A stretch of 64,000 nucleotides of DNA, from NCBI GenBank assembly GCA_964422365.1, contig CAYRAV010000004.1, positions 1 to 64,000 on the forward strand. The letters run 5' to 3'. Shown piece after piece: positions 8,425 through 17,783 of the stretch. The stretch is from CAYRAV01 sp964422365. Its GTDB lineage: Bacteria; Bacillota; Clostridia; Lachnospirales; Lachnospiraceae. The notes below the pieces were generated by a model. The model made no database searches and was not told the origin of the DNA. It saw only the letters and a program-made list of their open reading frames with translations. Each line of letters starts with the position of its first letter. Position 1 is the first letter of the stretch. The position numbers and the translations under genes are program-made.

Positions 8425-10770
8425 TTATAAAATATGCTCTATTCCCATTATTATTTTTTCATAAATCCAGTAAATAACTACACTGGATGCTGCTATCCCC
8501 AAAAGTGCAATGAACATTCTTCCTGTAACTGGTATCATACCAAACAACCCTGGCATAAAAAATACTGCCCCTATAAAAATTCCACACAATATAATAATCA
8601 TTGACAGCCTTCTTCCAGACAATGGCTGACATACTTTTATTAAGTTTATCATTGCACCTATTGCAATTGTAATTGTTGCCATAGTGCTCGTCTGTTCCTG
8701 ATTAAAATGATAATGAAAAGAAAGCACTTCCACCAGCATTAACACTGTTACAACAAGCAGACCACCCGGTAATGCTGTCCGTAGGACATTTTTTAGAAAA
8801 TTTCCTTTGACTCTTTCTCTGTTTGGCTCTAATGCCAGTAAATAGGATGGTATTCCTATCGTTACTGCACTAATTAGCGTTAATTGAATCGGAATCAGCG
8901 GGTAACGGGCATTCAAAAATACAAAAATAAATGCCAAAATTGCAGCATACACTGTTTTTGTTAAAAATAAAGATGCCGAACGCTCAATATTATTAATACA
9001 TCTTCTTCCTTCTGCTACTACTTGCGGCAAACAAGAAAAATCAGAATTCATTAATACAACTTGTGCTGTTTTTCTTGCCATATCACTGCCCGACTGCATT
9101 GCTATACTGCAATCTGCCTCTTTAAAGGCAAGCACATCATTAATACCATCCCCTGTCATTGCAACAATGTGCTTTTGCTTTTGTAATGCTTTTACCAGTT
9201 CTAATTTTTGTCTGGGGGATACCCTTCCAAATACTGTATATTTTTTTGCAGCTTCTTCCATCTCTTCTGCTGAAGATAATTCTGATACATCAATATAATC
9301 TTCGGCATGGTCAATCCCTGCCCTCATGGCAATTTTCGATACAGTTACCGGATTATCCCCTGAAATCACCTTTAAATCCACTCCTTGCTCCTTAAAGTAG
9401 GATACTGTTTCTTTTACATTATTTCTTAATCTATCTTTTAAAAAATATAGCTGCAAAGGTTTTATCTGCTTTGGTAAATTGTTATCTTCTGCCATAATCG
9501 GTGCATGTGCAAATACCAGTGCCCTGTAACCTTTTTGGGCATATTGTAAAATTTTTTGTTTATATTTTTCGAATACACTTTTCTCTAATACAAATTCTGG
9601 TGCACCAATAATAAAACCTCCTATCTTTTCATAAACAACCATACTCCATTTTTTTTCAGAAGAAAAGGGTACTATCTTTGTTTCTTTCCACCTTTTATCC
9701 TCTGCTGCCACTGAAATATTTTTTAAATAATCTTTTACTGCCTCCAATGTTGGATTACTGTCTTTCATAGAAATGGTAAAATGTTTCAAAGCTTCTTCAA
9801 AAGAAAATTTTTCTCTACAAAGATTTTCTACTGCTTCCACTTCCATTGTACCTTCTGTAATAGTTCCTGTCTTATCCAGACAAAGCACATCTACTCTTGC
9901 CAATGTTTCAATGCAAAACAGTTCCTGAATTAATATATTTTTGAGCCCCAGACGTATCACACTGACTGCCAGCACCACACTGCTTAGTAGAACCAGCCCT
10001 TCCGGTATCATTCCGATTACAGAGCCAACTGTTGCTGTAACAGAATCCGCAAACCCCTGATTTAACACATTATATTGCTTATAAAACATCAGTAATCCTA
10101 CTGGCACAATAATAACAGATATGACTTTGATAATTCCTTGAATTGCAGACATCATATGAGAATGATGTTTCTTGAATTTTTTTGCATGCATCACAATTTT
10201 ATTTGAATAATTTTCCATTCCTACATGCAGCACTTTTGTTTTCACACTGCCATTGATAACAAAACTACCAGACAGTACAGTATCCCCTGCTTTTTTTTCA
10301 ATAGGATCACTTTCACCAGTAAGCATACTCTCGTCTACAGTACAGGTACCCTCTATAATTTCACTGTCCGCACAAATCTGATTACCGCTTTGTAAAATCA
10401 TTAAATCATCTATTACAATTTCTTTAATGGCAATCTGCCTTTTTGTACCATCCCGAATTACATTTACTTTCGACACCGCTAATAATGACAAACGGTCAAT
10501 GGTATGCTTTGCACGCAGCTCCTGCACAATACCAATTGCTGTATTAGACAGAACCACACCTAAAAAAAGCATATTCTTAAAGGACTGTACACTAGCAAGA
10601 CAAAAAGCCAATATAAGATTAACAAAATTGAAAAAAGTAAATAAATATCCTGAAATAATCTGTCCTACTGACTTTGTAGATTTTTTATGAATCACATTTA
10701 CTTTTCCTTCTTGTACCCTTTTCTGTACTTCCTCTTCTGACAACCCTGTTTCTCTATATTCTTTTTCCAC
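8425..10770 (-). CDS. P-type cation-transporting ATPase (CtpE/Exp7-like)
   Basis: 781 residues. Visible P-type ATPase motifs are TGES of the actuator domain (about residue 150), IPEGL in the fourth membrane helix, the phosphorylation loop DKTGTITEG (Asp about 298) and TGDGINDVLAF of the hinge. Hydrophobic helices surround these blocks. No N-terminal heavy-metal-binding domain is seen. The PEGL motif and overall length resemble the CtpE/Exp7 branch, for which calcium transport has been proposed in mycobacteria; the substrate here is inferred only from that resemblance. Start is GTG, with a GGGGTGG ribosome site just ahead. Probably transcribed with the downstream debranching enzyme gene. Confidence 0.87.
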   Translation of the reverse strand: MEKEYRETGLSEEEVQKRVQEGKVNVIHKKSTKSVGQIISGYLFTFFNFVNLILAFCLASVQSFKNMLFLGVVLSNTAIGIVQELRAKHTIDRLSLLAVSKVNVIRDGTKRQIAIKEIVIDDLMILQSGNQICADSEIIEGTCTVDESMLTGESDPIEKKAGDTVLSGSFVINGSVKTKVLHVGMENYSNKIVMHAKKFKKHHSHMMSAIQGIIKVISVIIVPVGLLMFYKQYNVLNQGFADSVTATVGSVIGMIPEGLVLLSSVVLAVSVIRLGLKNILIQELFCIETLARVDVLCLDKTGTITEGTMEVEAVENLCREKFSFEEALKHFTISMKDSNPTLEAVKDYLKNISVAAEDKRWKETKIVPFSSEKKWSMVVYEKIGGFIIGAPEFVLEKSVFEKYKQKILQYAQKGYRALVFAHAPIMAEDNNLPKQIKPLQLYFLKDRLRNNVKETVSYFKEQGVDLKVISGDNPVTVSKIAMRAGIDHAEDYIDVSELSSAEEMEEAAKKYTVFGRVSPRQKLELVKALQKQKHIVAMTGDGINDVLAFKEADCSIAMQSGSDMARKTAQVVLMNSDFSCLPQVVAEGRRCINNIERSASLFLTKTVYAAILAFIFVFLNARYPLIPIQLTLISAVTIGIPSYLLALEPNRERVKGNFLKNVLRTALPGGLLVVTVLMLVEVLSFHYHFNQEQTSTMATITIAIGAMINLIKVCQPLSGRRLSMIIILCGIFIGAVFFMPGLFGMIPVTGRMFIALLGIAASSVVIYWIYEKIIMGIEHIL

Positions 10771-10911
10771 GCTTCCACCCCTCTAATACCCCGAGTCTAA
10801 CAGTTTGACCATGCAGAACTAAATATGCTCTATACAAAAACATAAAATATAGCTGAACTGTTTCCTTGTTTTTCTGTACTTTTCCCTTGTCCTGCCTATC
10901 AAAAAAATTCA

Positions 10912-10966
10912 TAACTATTCAGAAGATGCCATTTGCACATATGGCTTTGCACCTTCTGGACAGTTA
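10912..10966. repeat. Family D palindromic repeat, short copy
   Basis: Termini TAACTATTCAGAAGATG and CACCTTCTGGACAGTTA are inverted repeats around a core of CCATTTGCACATATGGC, itself nearly palindromic. A longer copy is at 39616-39805. Confidence 0.7.
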
Positions 10967-10967
10967 C

Positions 10968-11079
10968 AAAACCTCCATGCATCCTTAGTGCACCACCATA
11001 AATGAAAGTTATGAGATGCATGTCGGAATAACCTGAATCCAGTTTTTTGCTAAAGCAAAAAAGGGTACTTTCATAGAAA
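10968..11079. repeat. Family C repeat, uninterrupted copy
   Basis: A sequence of about 112 bp beginning AAAACCTCCATGCATCC, with a GATGCATG inverse about 40 bp later and a hairpin TTTTTTGCTAAAGCAAAAAA near its end. The second copy, at 31354-31696, carries a family-A element inserted at CCTTA/G. This copy therefore shows the empty site. Confidence 0.8.
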
Positions 11080-11184
11080 AATTTTATTGAATAGTAATAA
11101 TAATTTAGATGTAGTATAATACACACAATTTCTATTTACAAGTTTTTTCTCCTAAACTTTTCCTTAAAAAATACTAAACAGCCT

Positions 11185-14100
11185 TTACATTACAGTAATT
11201 CTGCTTCCCGTTTTTTCCTTACTGACAAGAATCTGATTATCAATCCTTTCCTTTAATTCATTCACATGAGAAATAATCCCCACTAAACGGTTTCCGTTGG
11301 TCAATGTTTGTAAAATTGCCATCGCCTGCTCTAGAGAATCACTGTCCAAAGAGCCAAATCCCTCATCAATAAACATTGCATCTACCTGAATTCCTCCTGC
11401 ATAATACTGTATCACATCTGATAAACCTAATGCCATAGACAATGCAGCTTCAAAGGTTTCCCCTCCTGATAAAGATTTTACTGACCTTGCTTTTCCTGTA
11501 TAATAATCCATTACTTCTAATTCTAGTCCTGTCATGCTTTTCTGATTAATTTTACTGCCCTCCTCATTTCTTCCAATTTCTTTTCGCCTTAAGCGGTATT
11601 GGCTAGAAGACATCTGGTATAACCTTTTATTCGCTTCAAAAATAATGCGGTCAAAATAAAATGCCTGTACATACTGTTCAAATGATACCTTTGCCTGACC
11701 TTTCAATGTTCCATTTGCTGTTTCTGATAATATATTGACAGCACTATATTCCTCTTTTAATGCTTTTTGTCTTTCAAAACTTTCTGATAAATTCTCTAAA
11801 ATATTTTTGTTATTTTCAATGCGGCTGTAAATCATCTGCAATCTGACATCTGTCTCACTTTGCAGCTTTTTATTTTCTTCTATCTGTTCCCTATATCCAT
11901 CTGTATCTACTTCTTTTTTGTCTTTCAGGGTTTCTCTTAACTGGCACAGCCTCTCCTGATTTTGAATTGTTTCCTGTTCATATTGTTTTAAAGCCTTTTC
12001 GAGCACCTGAATTGCCTGTTCATCCAGTTTTGCCGTTTCGTATGAAGCATGATTCGAAAATCCTTGTTCTTCCCTTACCTTTTTAAATAATGCATATGTC
12101 TCTTCTGCCTTCAAAACCTGCATATCCCAGATTTTTTTTCTTTCTTCCATCCTTGTATTGGACTTTTCATATTTTTCACTTAATTCCCGCTCCAGTTTCT
12201 GTGCTTGCTGCAGTTTCGTTTCCAATATGTTCTTCTCTGTTTGCTGTGTTTTTTGTGCCTTTTCCGCTTCTTCTAAACTTCCATAAATCATTCCTGCTTT
12301 TTTTGTTTCTATCCGTCCCTTTAATTCAAGCATATTATTTTGTAATCTTTCCATCTCTTCTTTTACAATATTTCTTTTGTTTAAAAGCTCTTCTTTCATT
12401 TCTTTCAGGGAAGACAACTGCTCTTTTATTTTTTGATTCTCTTCTATTTGCTCTTTCAATATCTGTATTTCGCTGTTATATTGTTTACTGTCCTCCTTTA
12501 GCTGTTTTAGCATTTTTTCTATATTCTGTGTAATCTCTTCTAACTGCTCCCTTTGTACAGTTTCTGCTTCTTCCTTAAAAATATGGCTGATACGTTCCAT
12601 CTGCTCTAATATATGTTGGAATTCTTCTTCTGCTTTTGCCCTCTGCTTCACACAATTATTTTTACTCTCTATTACTTGTTCATGGAGCACTTCAACTTCT
12701 TTCTTTTCCTGATCTAATGTTTCCTTTGCAGGTGCATTTTCTACTAACTTTGCAGCAGACGGATGCTCTATGGAACCACATACCGGACATGGCTTTCCCT
12801 TTTCCAGATTTTCTGCCAGAATACCTGCTTGTTCCTTAAAAAACAGACTTTCCTGCTGTTGTAACAGCAAATTTCTTTTTTCATATGATTCCTGATGGCC
12901 TAATAAAATTTCTTGTAATTCTGATAATGTTTTTTCTGCTTTTTTATATTTTTTGATTTTATCTAATACTGTTTTACATTCCTTTTGTTCTTTTTCTTTC
13001 TCTGATAATGCCTGCTCCTTTATTACCAGTTCTTTTTCTACATTTCCCCTTATTTCAATCTTTCTTATAAATTCCTCCTCTGTTTGCTCGATTGTCACAT
13101 GTTCCTGTTCATACTGCTCTTTCTTTTGTTCTAACTCTCTTAAAACCGACTGTACTTTCTCTAACTTCAAGCAATCTTTCTGCAGTTCCTGTTGCAGTGC
13201 AATCTCTTTTTCTACTGTAATAAGACTTTTTTGCAGCCTTTCTATGTCTGGCTTTTTCTGTTCTGCCTGTTCCTTCCCTGCTTTTGCTTCTTCCTTTTGC
13301 AGAAACAGTTTCTCTCTATTTTCTTTTTCCTTTTCGTACTGCTCCTGATTCTGTTTTTCTTCTTTCATTGCCTGTACATACAGTTCTTCTTTTGGCAGCA
13401 CATAATAAAATGCCTTTTTTCCCATTTCATATTGCACTCTTTTTTGTTCTATCTGTTCTTTTTTTTGTAATAGTGCATTTTCGTTCTTTTCTTCTAACTT
13501 TAATTGCAGGAAACGTTTATGATTCTCTTCTGCCTTTGTAAAAATTTCCTGTAACTCACTTAATTGCTCTGACAGTTCCTTTTTCCTTTGCTGCTGTTCT
13601 GAAAAACTTTCCTGATCCTTCTCAATGATTTTATTGACCCATTCCATCATCTGTTCCATTTGCTCATTTGTTACACTCTCTAACTGAAACAGCCCCTGCA
13701 GCTGTTCCTGCCGGGGTAAATCTTCTTTATACTGCAGTCCACGAAAATATTGTAAAATACTATGATCTGCCTCAATGCATTTTTTCTTCAGCCCATTTGC
13801 TTTTATACTAAGTTTTTTTTGAAAATCTGCGAATCTTTCTGTGCCAAATACTTTTCTGAAAATTTCTCCTCTTTCTTTGCTGTCTGCTGTCAGAAGTTTC
13901 ATAAACTCCCCCTGGGCAATCATAGAAATCTGTTTAAACTGTTTCCAATCCATGCCAAGCATTTCTATAATTTCATCTGTTACATTACTATACCCTGTTA
14001 CTATTGTGCCATCTGGTTTTTCTAAAGCAGCCTCTGCCTTTTCCATTGTAAATCCTGATCCCTTTTTTTTATTTCTAAGATAGGCAGGTGTTCTTGATAT

Positions 14101-14370
14101 ATGATATTCCTTCCCTAAATGCAAAAACTGCAATTCTACTATTGTGGTTCTGTCTTTTGCATAGTCACTCCGCATTGTATCTGTACTACGGTTTTCTCCA
14201 CTGGCATTCCCATATAAAACAAAAGAGATTGCATCAAAAATACTTGTTTTCCCTGCTCCGGTATCCCCGCTGACCAAAAACAACCCCTGTCGTCCTACTG
14301 CTTCAAAATCAATTTCCACAGCTTCTGCAAATGGACCAAAAGCCTGTATTTTTAAATATAATGGTCTCAT
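11185..14370 (-). CDS. sbcC: SbcC, ATPase subunit of the SbcCD nuclease
   Basis: 1061 residues, as expected for SbcC/Rad50. The N-terminal Walker A GDTGAGKTS is at about 35-43, followed by very long coiled coils rich in Gln, Glu and Lys. The zinc hook CPVC lies near residue 526, almost in the centre, and the C-terminal signature SLSGGETF is followed by Walker B with FIDEGFGSLD. It works with SbcD to cleave hairpins and blocked double-strand ends in DNA repair. Its ATG overlaps the sbcD stop codon (ATGA), so translation is coupled. Confidence 0.95.
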   Translation of the reverse strand: MRPLYLKIQAFGPFAEAVEIDFEAVGRQGLFLVSGDTGAGKTSIFDAISFVLYGNASGENRSTDTMRSDYAKDRTTIVELQFLHLGKEYHISRTPAYLRNKKKGSGFTMEKAEAALEKPDGTIVTGYSNVTDEIIEMLGMDWKQFKQISMIAQGEFMKLLTADSKERGEIFRKVFGTERFADFQKKLSIKANGLKKKCIEADHSILQYFRGLQYKEDLPRQEQLQGLFQLESVTNEQMEQMMEWVNKIIEKDQESFSEQQQRKKELSEQLSELQEIFTKAEENHKRFLQLKLEEKNENALLQKKEQIEQKRVQYEMGKKAFYYVLPKEELYVQAMKEEKQNQEQYEKEKENREKLFLQKEEAKAGKEQAEQKKPDIERLQKSLITVEKEIALQQELQKDCLKLEKVQSVLRELEQKKEQYEQEHVTIEQTEEEFIRKIEIRGNVEKELVIKEQALSEKEKEQKECKTVLDKIKKYKKAEKTLSELQEILLGHQESYEKRNLLLQQQESLFFKEQAGILAENLEKGKPCPVCGSIEHPSAAKLVENAPAKETLDQEKKEVEVLHEQVIESKNNCVKQRAKAEEEFQHILEQMERISHIFKEEAETVQREQLEEITQNIEKMLKQLKEDSKQYNSEIQILKEQIEENQKIKEQLSSLKEMKEELLNKRNIVKEEMERLQNNMLELKGRIETKKAGMIYGSLEEAEKAQKTQQTEKNILETKLQQAQKLERELSEKYEKSNTRMEERKKIWDMQVLKAEETYALFKKVREEQGFSNHASYETAKLDEQAIQVLEKALKQYEQETIQNQERLCQLRETLKDKKEVDTDGYREQIEENKKLQSETDVRLQMIYSRIENNKNILENLSESFERQKALKEEYSAVNILSETANGTLKGQAKVSFEQYVQAFYFDRIIFEANKRLYQMSSSQYRLRRKEIGRNEEGSKINQKSMTGLELEVMDYYTGKARSVKSLSGGETFEAALSMALGLSDVIQYYAGGIQVDAMFIDEGFGSLDSDSLEQAMAILQTLTNGNRLVGIISHVNELKERIDNQILVSKEKTGSRITVM

Positions 14371-15500
14371 TGCTCCTCCTCCTCTAAAAATTTTCTTATA
14401 TATGCCTCCTGCTGCTCTGTCATCTTTCTGCCATTCTGTATTTCAAAAAAGGAAGCAAATAATTCTGCTGGTTGATTAAACTGCTCTTCTTCCTGTGCAA
14501 ACTCTAATTCCCTTTCGTTTCTTGTACGGCTGTTGTCAAAGTCTAATTTCATCATATTCGGATATACTGCTCTTAACTCCCCTAATGGATCATATAACTC
14601 CTCTTCATCTGTTAAAATTGCATGAATATAATCCTCACAGTTTTCACTTTCTCTCCCTGCCTCTAATAATTCCCTTAAACTTCCCTTCATTTCACGCATT
14701 TCATGTAAAGGTTTTAACGGAATCAGTGTAACTTCTGTTTGTCCTTTTTCCTTTAAATCAACCAATACTACTGATTTTTTCTGCCTTATTTCTGAGAAAG
14801 AATATTTCAGCGGAGAGCCTGCATAGCGTATTGTTTCTCTTTTTATTTTCTGTGCCCTATGCAGATGTCCTAACGCAACATAATCAAACTTTTCAAACAC
14901 AGACACATCTACATAATCTAACCCACCCACTGACTTTGTTTCCGAATCACTTTCCTCGGGCATCTCTGTTCCATTGATGACAAACTGATGTGAAATCAGA
15001 ACATTCCTTTCTGAAGAGTCTATCTCTGTATCTTCTAATACAGCTTTCACTGCATCATGATAGCTTTCCACTGCTTCATATTGTTTTCTTACTACGGCAG
15101 GTTTGACAAAGGGCAGCAGATAAATAGTTACCTTTCCATATTCATCCTCCAGATTTACCTTGTCTATGGGATTTTTATAGACACCTGCCATATAGATTCC
15201 ATCTTCTTTTATAATATTTCCTGCAAAATTCAGACGCTCTGCCGAATCGTGATTGCCACTGACGATACACACTGTTTTATTTCTCCTATGGAGTCCCGTT
15301 AAAAATTCATCAAACAATGTAATACCTTCTACTGCTGGTATACTTTTGTCATATACATCTCCTGCAATTAAAATTACCTCTGGTTCTTCTTTATCAATAA
15401 TGCTTAATATCTTGTTCAAGATATATTTTTGGTCCTCTAACATCGAAAATTCATTGACACGTTTCCCAATATGTAAATCTGCCAAATGTAGAAATTTCAT
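14367..15500 (-). CDS. sbcD: SbcD, nuclease subunit of SbcCD
   Basis: 377 residues from the chosen start. It is a metallophosphoesterase of the Mre11/SbcD family: LHLADLHIGKRV (metal ligands), LIAGDVYDKSIP, IVSGNHDSAERL and ALGHLHRAQ appear in the family order. The open frame extends 12 codons further upstream, but ATG 15500 is preferred because GGGGGAGGAG lies just ahead and the family begins directly with MKFLHLADLH. It forms an overlapping operon with sbcC. Confidence 0.93.
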   Translation of the reverse strand: MKFLHLADLHIGKRVNEFSMLEDQKYILNKILSIIDKEEPEVILIAGDVYDKSIPAVEGITLFDEFLTGLHRRNKTVCIVSGNHDSAERLNFAGNIIKEDGIYMAGVYKNPIDKVNLEDEYGKVTIYLLPFVKPAVVRKQYEAVESYHDAVKAVLEDTEIDSSERNVLISHQFVINGTEMPEESDSETKSVGGLDYVDVSVFEKFDYVALGHLHRAQKIKRETIRYAGSPLKYSFSEIRQKKSVVLVDLKEKGQTEVTLIPLKPLHEMREMKGSLRELLEAGRESENCEDYIHAILTDEEELYDPLGELRAVYPNMMKLDFDNSRTRNERELEFAQEEEQFNQPAELFASFFEIQNGRKMTEQQEAYIRKFLEEEEQ

Positions 15501-15558
15501 TTTCTCCTCCCCCTTTTCTCTATCAATATCTTTCATATCATTTCATCACAATCCCCTA

Positions 15559-15721
15559 AAGTGTGTTTGAACATTGCTTTCTGCAAGATATATGACCCAA
15601 TTTGTGGAAAATTTGTTTCAAATTTAGGAAATATAATGGACTACAACATTAGCTAAATCGGGGACAAATATACCACAAAGCGGAGCATACAGATTGTGAC
15701 AATGAATTTTCAAACACGCCC
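15559..15721. repeat. Family A MITE-like repeat
   Basis: Termini AAGTGTGTTTGAACATTGC and the inverse of GGGCGTGTTTGAAAATTC, flanked by TA. About 163 bp, and the whole unit can fold on itself. Its right end and TA supply the stop codon (TAG, 15721-15723) of the DUF457 gene. Confidence 0.8.
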
Positions 15722-16335
15722 TAAGACCACCCTATTATTCTGATAACTGCTATATATAATTGTATTGCAATTGCAACACTGCTCAATCCAAGCAGAATAC
15801 TGTTGACCAGACCGTCTGCCTTACAAAGTCCGAAACATCCTTTCCAAGGCAGAGGATAAAATATCTGAACTTTCTTTTTATTAAATAAATCCAGTATAAT
15901 ATGGGTTGACATACTAAGTATCATGTAAGGCACCAGTTTCGTGGACAACAGCCAGCATGCCGCTGCGGTAAAAGCCACTGCACTGACAGAATGCATAAAT
16001 GTCCTATGTGGTTTTGTCATTCCATAAATACAGATCACAATCAAACCTGCAAATCCCAGTAACAATCTTAAAAAAGCTAAATTTTCCAGAAAAAATCTTT
16101 CAATTCCAAAGTGAAATTTCCAGTTTACCAAAATCGTAAGTAAAAATAATAATAGTATCACTCCTACAATCTTTTCAGTTTTTCGCTTTGCAGTGGAGGA
16201 ATCCACATCAATATCACTTAATGTCCCTCCAATAGTGGAAACTCCTATGCATAATGCCACTTCTTCTAATGTATCTGGTTGAAATACCATAAAACTTGCT
16301 GCCATGCTGACAGCAAGATGAGTTGACCCTGACAT
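15721..16335 (-). CDS. YdjM-like membrane-bound metal-dependent hydrolase (DUF457)
   Basis: 204 residues with several predicted membrane helices. The family features are an N-terminal MSGSTHLAVSMAASF, GGTLSDIDVDSS (likely metal ligands), HRTFMHSV and THIILDLFN. YdjM-type proteins are inner-membrane predicted hydrolases; the E. coli member is in the LexA regulon, but no SOS box was identified here. The stop codon TAG coincides with the edge of a family-A repeat, so the last residues may have been altered by its insertion. Start ATG has AAGGTGAGG upstream. Confidence 0.8.
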   Translation of the reverse strand: MSGSTHLAVSMAASFMVFQPDTLEEVALCIGVSTIGGTLSDIDVDSSTAKRKTEKIVGVILLLFLLTILVNWKFHFGIERFFLENLAFLRLLLGFAGLIVICIYGMTKPHRTFMHSVSAVAFTAAACWLLSTKLVPYMILSMSTHIILDLFNKKKVQIFYPLPWKGCFGLCKADGLVNSILLGLSSVAIAIQLYIAVIRIIGWS

Positions 16336-16471
16336 AATATCCTCACCTTTCCATAAAACATTTGTTCGTTATATTATGTCATATCCTGTCGAACAATTCA
16401 AGTGTTTTTTCTATAAATAATTCACATTCCGGCAGCAGAAATTCCATCTTTACAAATATCCTAAAATGTAA

Positions 16472-16503
16472 CAAGGGACACTTCCTTGTGTGAAGTGTCC
16501 CTT
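16472..16503 (-). terminator. Terminator of the DUF3783 transcript
   Basis: AAGGGACACTTC and GAAGTGTCCCTT form a perfect 12-bp stem with a 7-base loop, directly after the stop codon on the minus strand. Confidence 0.8.
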
Positions 16504-16508
16504 TAAAC

Positions 16509-16892
16509 TTACTGTTTATGATTATTTCTGAAATATTCCCGTTCTCCACATAACTCCTGATACAGTTTCATCGCATTCCAATTTTGGTTATGCTCTGTCA
16601 ATACTGCTTTCAGATCAATGGGGGGAATGTGCATCACTTTATATTCTTTTAGATACCTGTCTAATAATTCTTCTGTAAAATCCACTAATACCAGCATTGG
16701 CTCAGAAAAATTCACTTCGCTCCCATTTGATATGCTCTCTTCCGCTTCTGCTAACCCTGCTGCCACTTTTAATGGTTTTGAGAAATCTTCCTGCTTTACT
16801 TTGACTATTTCAATATTTAGTCTTCCACACAATTTCTGTATTTTTTTTCCTGCTAAATTTTTCAAATCATATAACAATATTTTAGCTGCCAT
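16509..16892 (-). CDS. DUF3783 domain protein
   Basis: 127 residues, soluble. It matches the small DUF3783 family of clostridia: an alpha/beta N-terminus (AKILLYDLKNLAGKKIQKLCGRLNIEIVKV), a central strand PMLVLVDFTEELLDRYL, and the family phrase IPPIDLKAVLTEHNQNW before a C-terminal helix. Function is unknown. It is 21 bp downstream of the repeat-protein gene with AGGAAGAG ahead of the ATG, so the two likely form one transcript ending at the hairpin beyond it. Confidence 0.8.
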   Translation of the reverse strand: MAAKILLYDLKNLAGKKIQKLCGRLNIEIVKVKQEDFSKPLKVAAGLAEAEESISNGSEVNFSEPMLVLVDFTEELLDRYLKEYKVMHIPPIDLKAVLTEHNQNWNAMKLYQELCGEREYFRNNHKQ

Positions 16893-16913
16893 TTTACTCT
16901 TCCTATTTTCTAT

Positions 16914-17636
16914 CTATTTTTTGTGCTGTGTCAGGAAATTATACAATTCCATTACTGAGTTGCTGATTTTTCCTTTTGTAAACTGTCTTACAACTTCATC
17001 ACGGCTGTTTTCATTTAACATACGAATCAAATCTTCCACATTTTTTGTTCCGATAGACTGTTCAGAGCGGTCCGTCAAATCTTTTCCTTTTTCTAATCCC
17101 ATACGAATTAATGTCATATATTCCACAGACCATTCCGGATGTAAAATTTTCTCAATTTCAATTCCGCTTTCTAAGCCCCTCATAATCTCCTGCATCTGCT
17201 TTACACTAAACTCCGGTTTTGCATATATAAATATTTCGCTCTCTTCTGCTTCTTTATGAATAGTAATCTCATTACAAATCATATCTGCCGGACTTATTTT
17301 CTTCATCAGCTGTCTTCTAATAAATTCCATCTGCTCTGCATGAAATGCATCATCTGCATAAACCTCCACATCCACTCCCAATGCAATACCTTTTCTAATC
17401 TGCTCCATCTGTTTATGGTCAAATTTACTATCTGCATATTTAGAAATATCCAGTTTTTGTTCTAACCCCAATCGAATCTGTAACATCTGGCTTGCATCAA
17501 ATTCGGGACTAATATAGCGGCTAATCTCTACTTCCTGCTCTAGTCCTTTTTTAATTTCTGACAGTTGTGCACTATCATAACATTCTAAATACTGTAATCT
17601 GCTCATTATAATATCTTTTAAATCCTTCATTTGCAT
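16914..17636 (-). CDS. Repeat protein of unknown function
   Basis: 240 residues built from repeats of about 24-28 residues with the pattern Y-x5-F-x3-QM-x2-IR-x-GLE-x3-D(I/V). Examples are FDASQMLQIRLGLEQKLDIS, FDHKQMEQIRKGIALGVDVE and FSVKQMQEIMRGLESGIEIE. Each repeat looks like two short helices, so an alpha-solenoid-like scaffold is likely. No signal peptide or membrane segment is visible. The repeat is, to my knowledge, common in Lachnospiraceae proteins without assigned roles. It lies immediately upstream of DUF3783. The ribosome site is weak, and a start two codons later (second Met) is possible. Confidence 0.75.
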   Translation of the reverse strand: MQMKDLKDIIMSRLQYLECYDSAQLSEIKKGLEQEVEISRYISPEFDASQMLQIRLGLEQKLDISKYADSKFDHKQMEQIRKGIALGVDVEVYADDAFHAEQMEFIRRQLMKKISPADMICNEITIHKEAEESEIFIYAKPEFSVKQMQEIMRGLESGIEIEKILHPEWSVEYMTLIRMGLEKGKDLTDRSEQSIGTKNVEDLIRMLNENSRDEVVRQFTKGKISNSVMELYNFLTQHKK

Positions 17637-17783
17637 AACCCCATTTCATATCATGATATAAATTGTACTTTTCAGTACTGATATATTTATTTTACCACTT
17701 TTTACCGACTATATCTATACAAACAAAGAATAAAATAACAGTTACCAGTTTATGTTACAATTTTCCATACCCGGCTATCAGGA

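Larger units (their letters stand above)
10771..11184. other. Intergenic repeat-bearing region
   Basis: 414 bp without a credible gene. It contains a partial family-B end (about 10799-10830, AACAGTTTGACCATGCAGAA), a family-D palindrome (10912-10966) and a family-C element (10968-11079). Confidence 0.6.

Noticed and set aside
10899..11126. 75-codon minus-strand frame
   Set aside because: It lies wholly in family C and D repeats and has no ribosome site.
12953..13348. 131-codon Cys/Ser/Phe-rich plus-strand frame
   Set aside because: Antisense of the Glu/Lys/Gln-rich coiled coil of SbcC.
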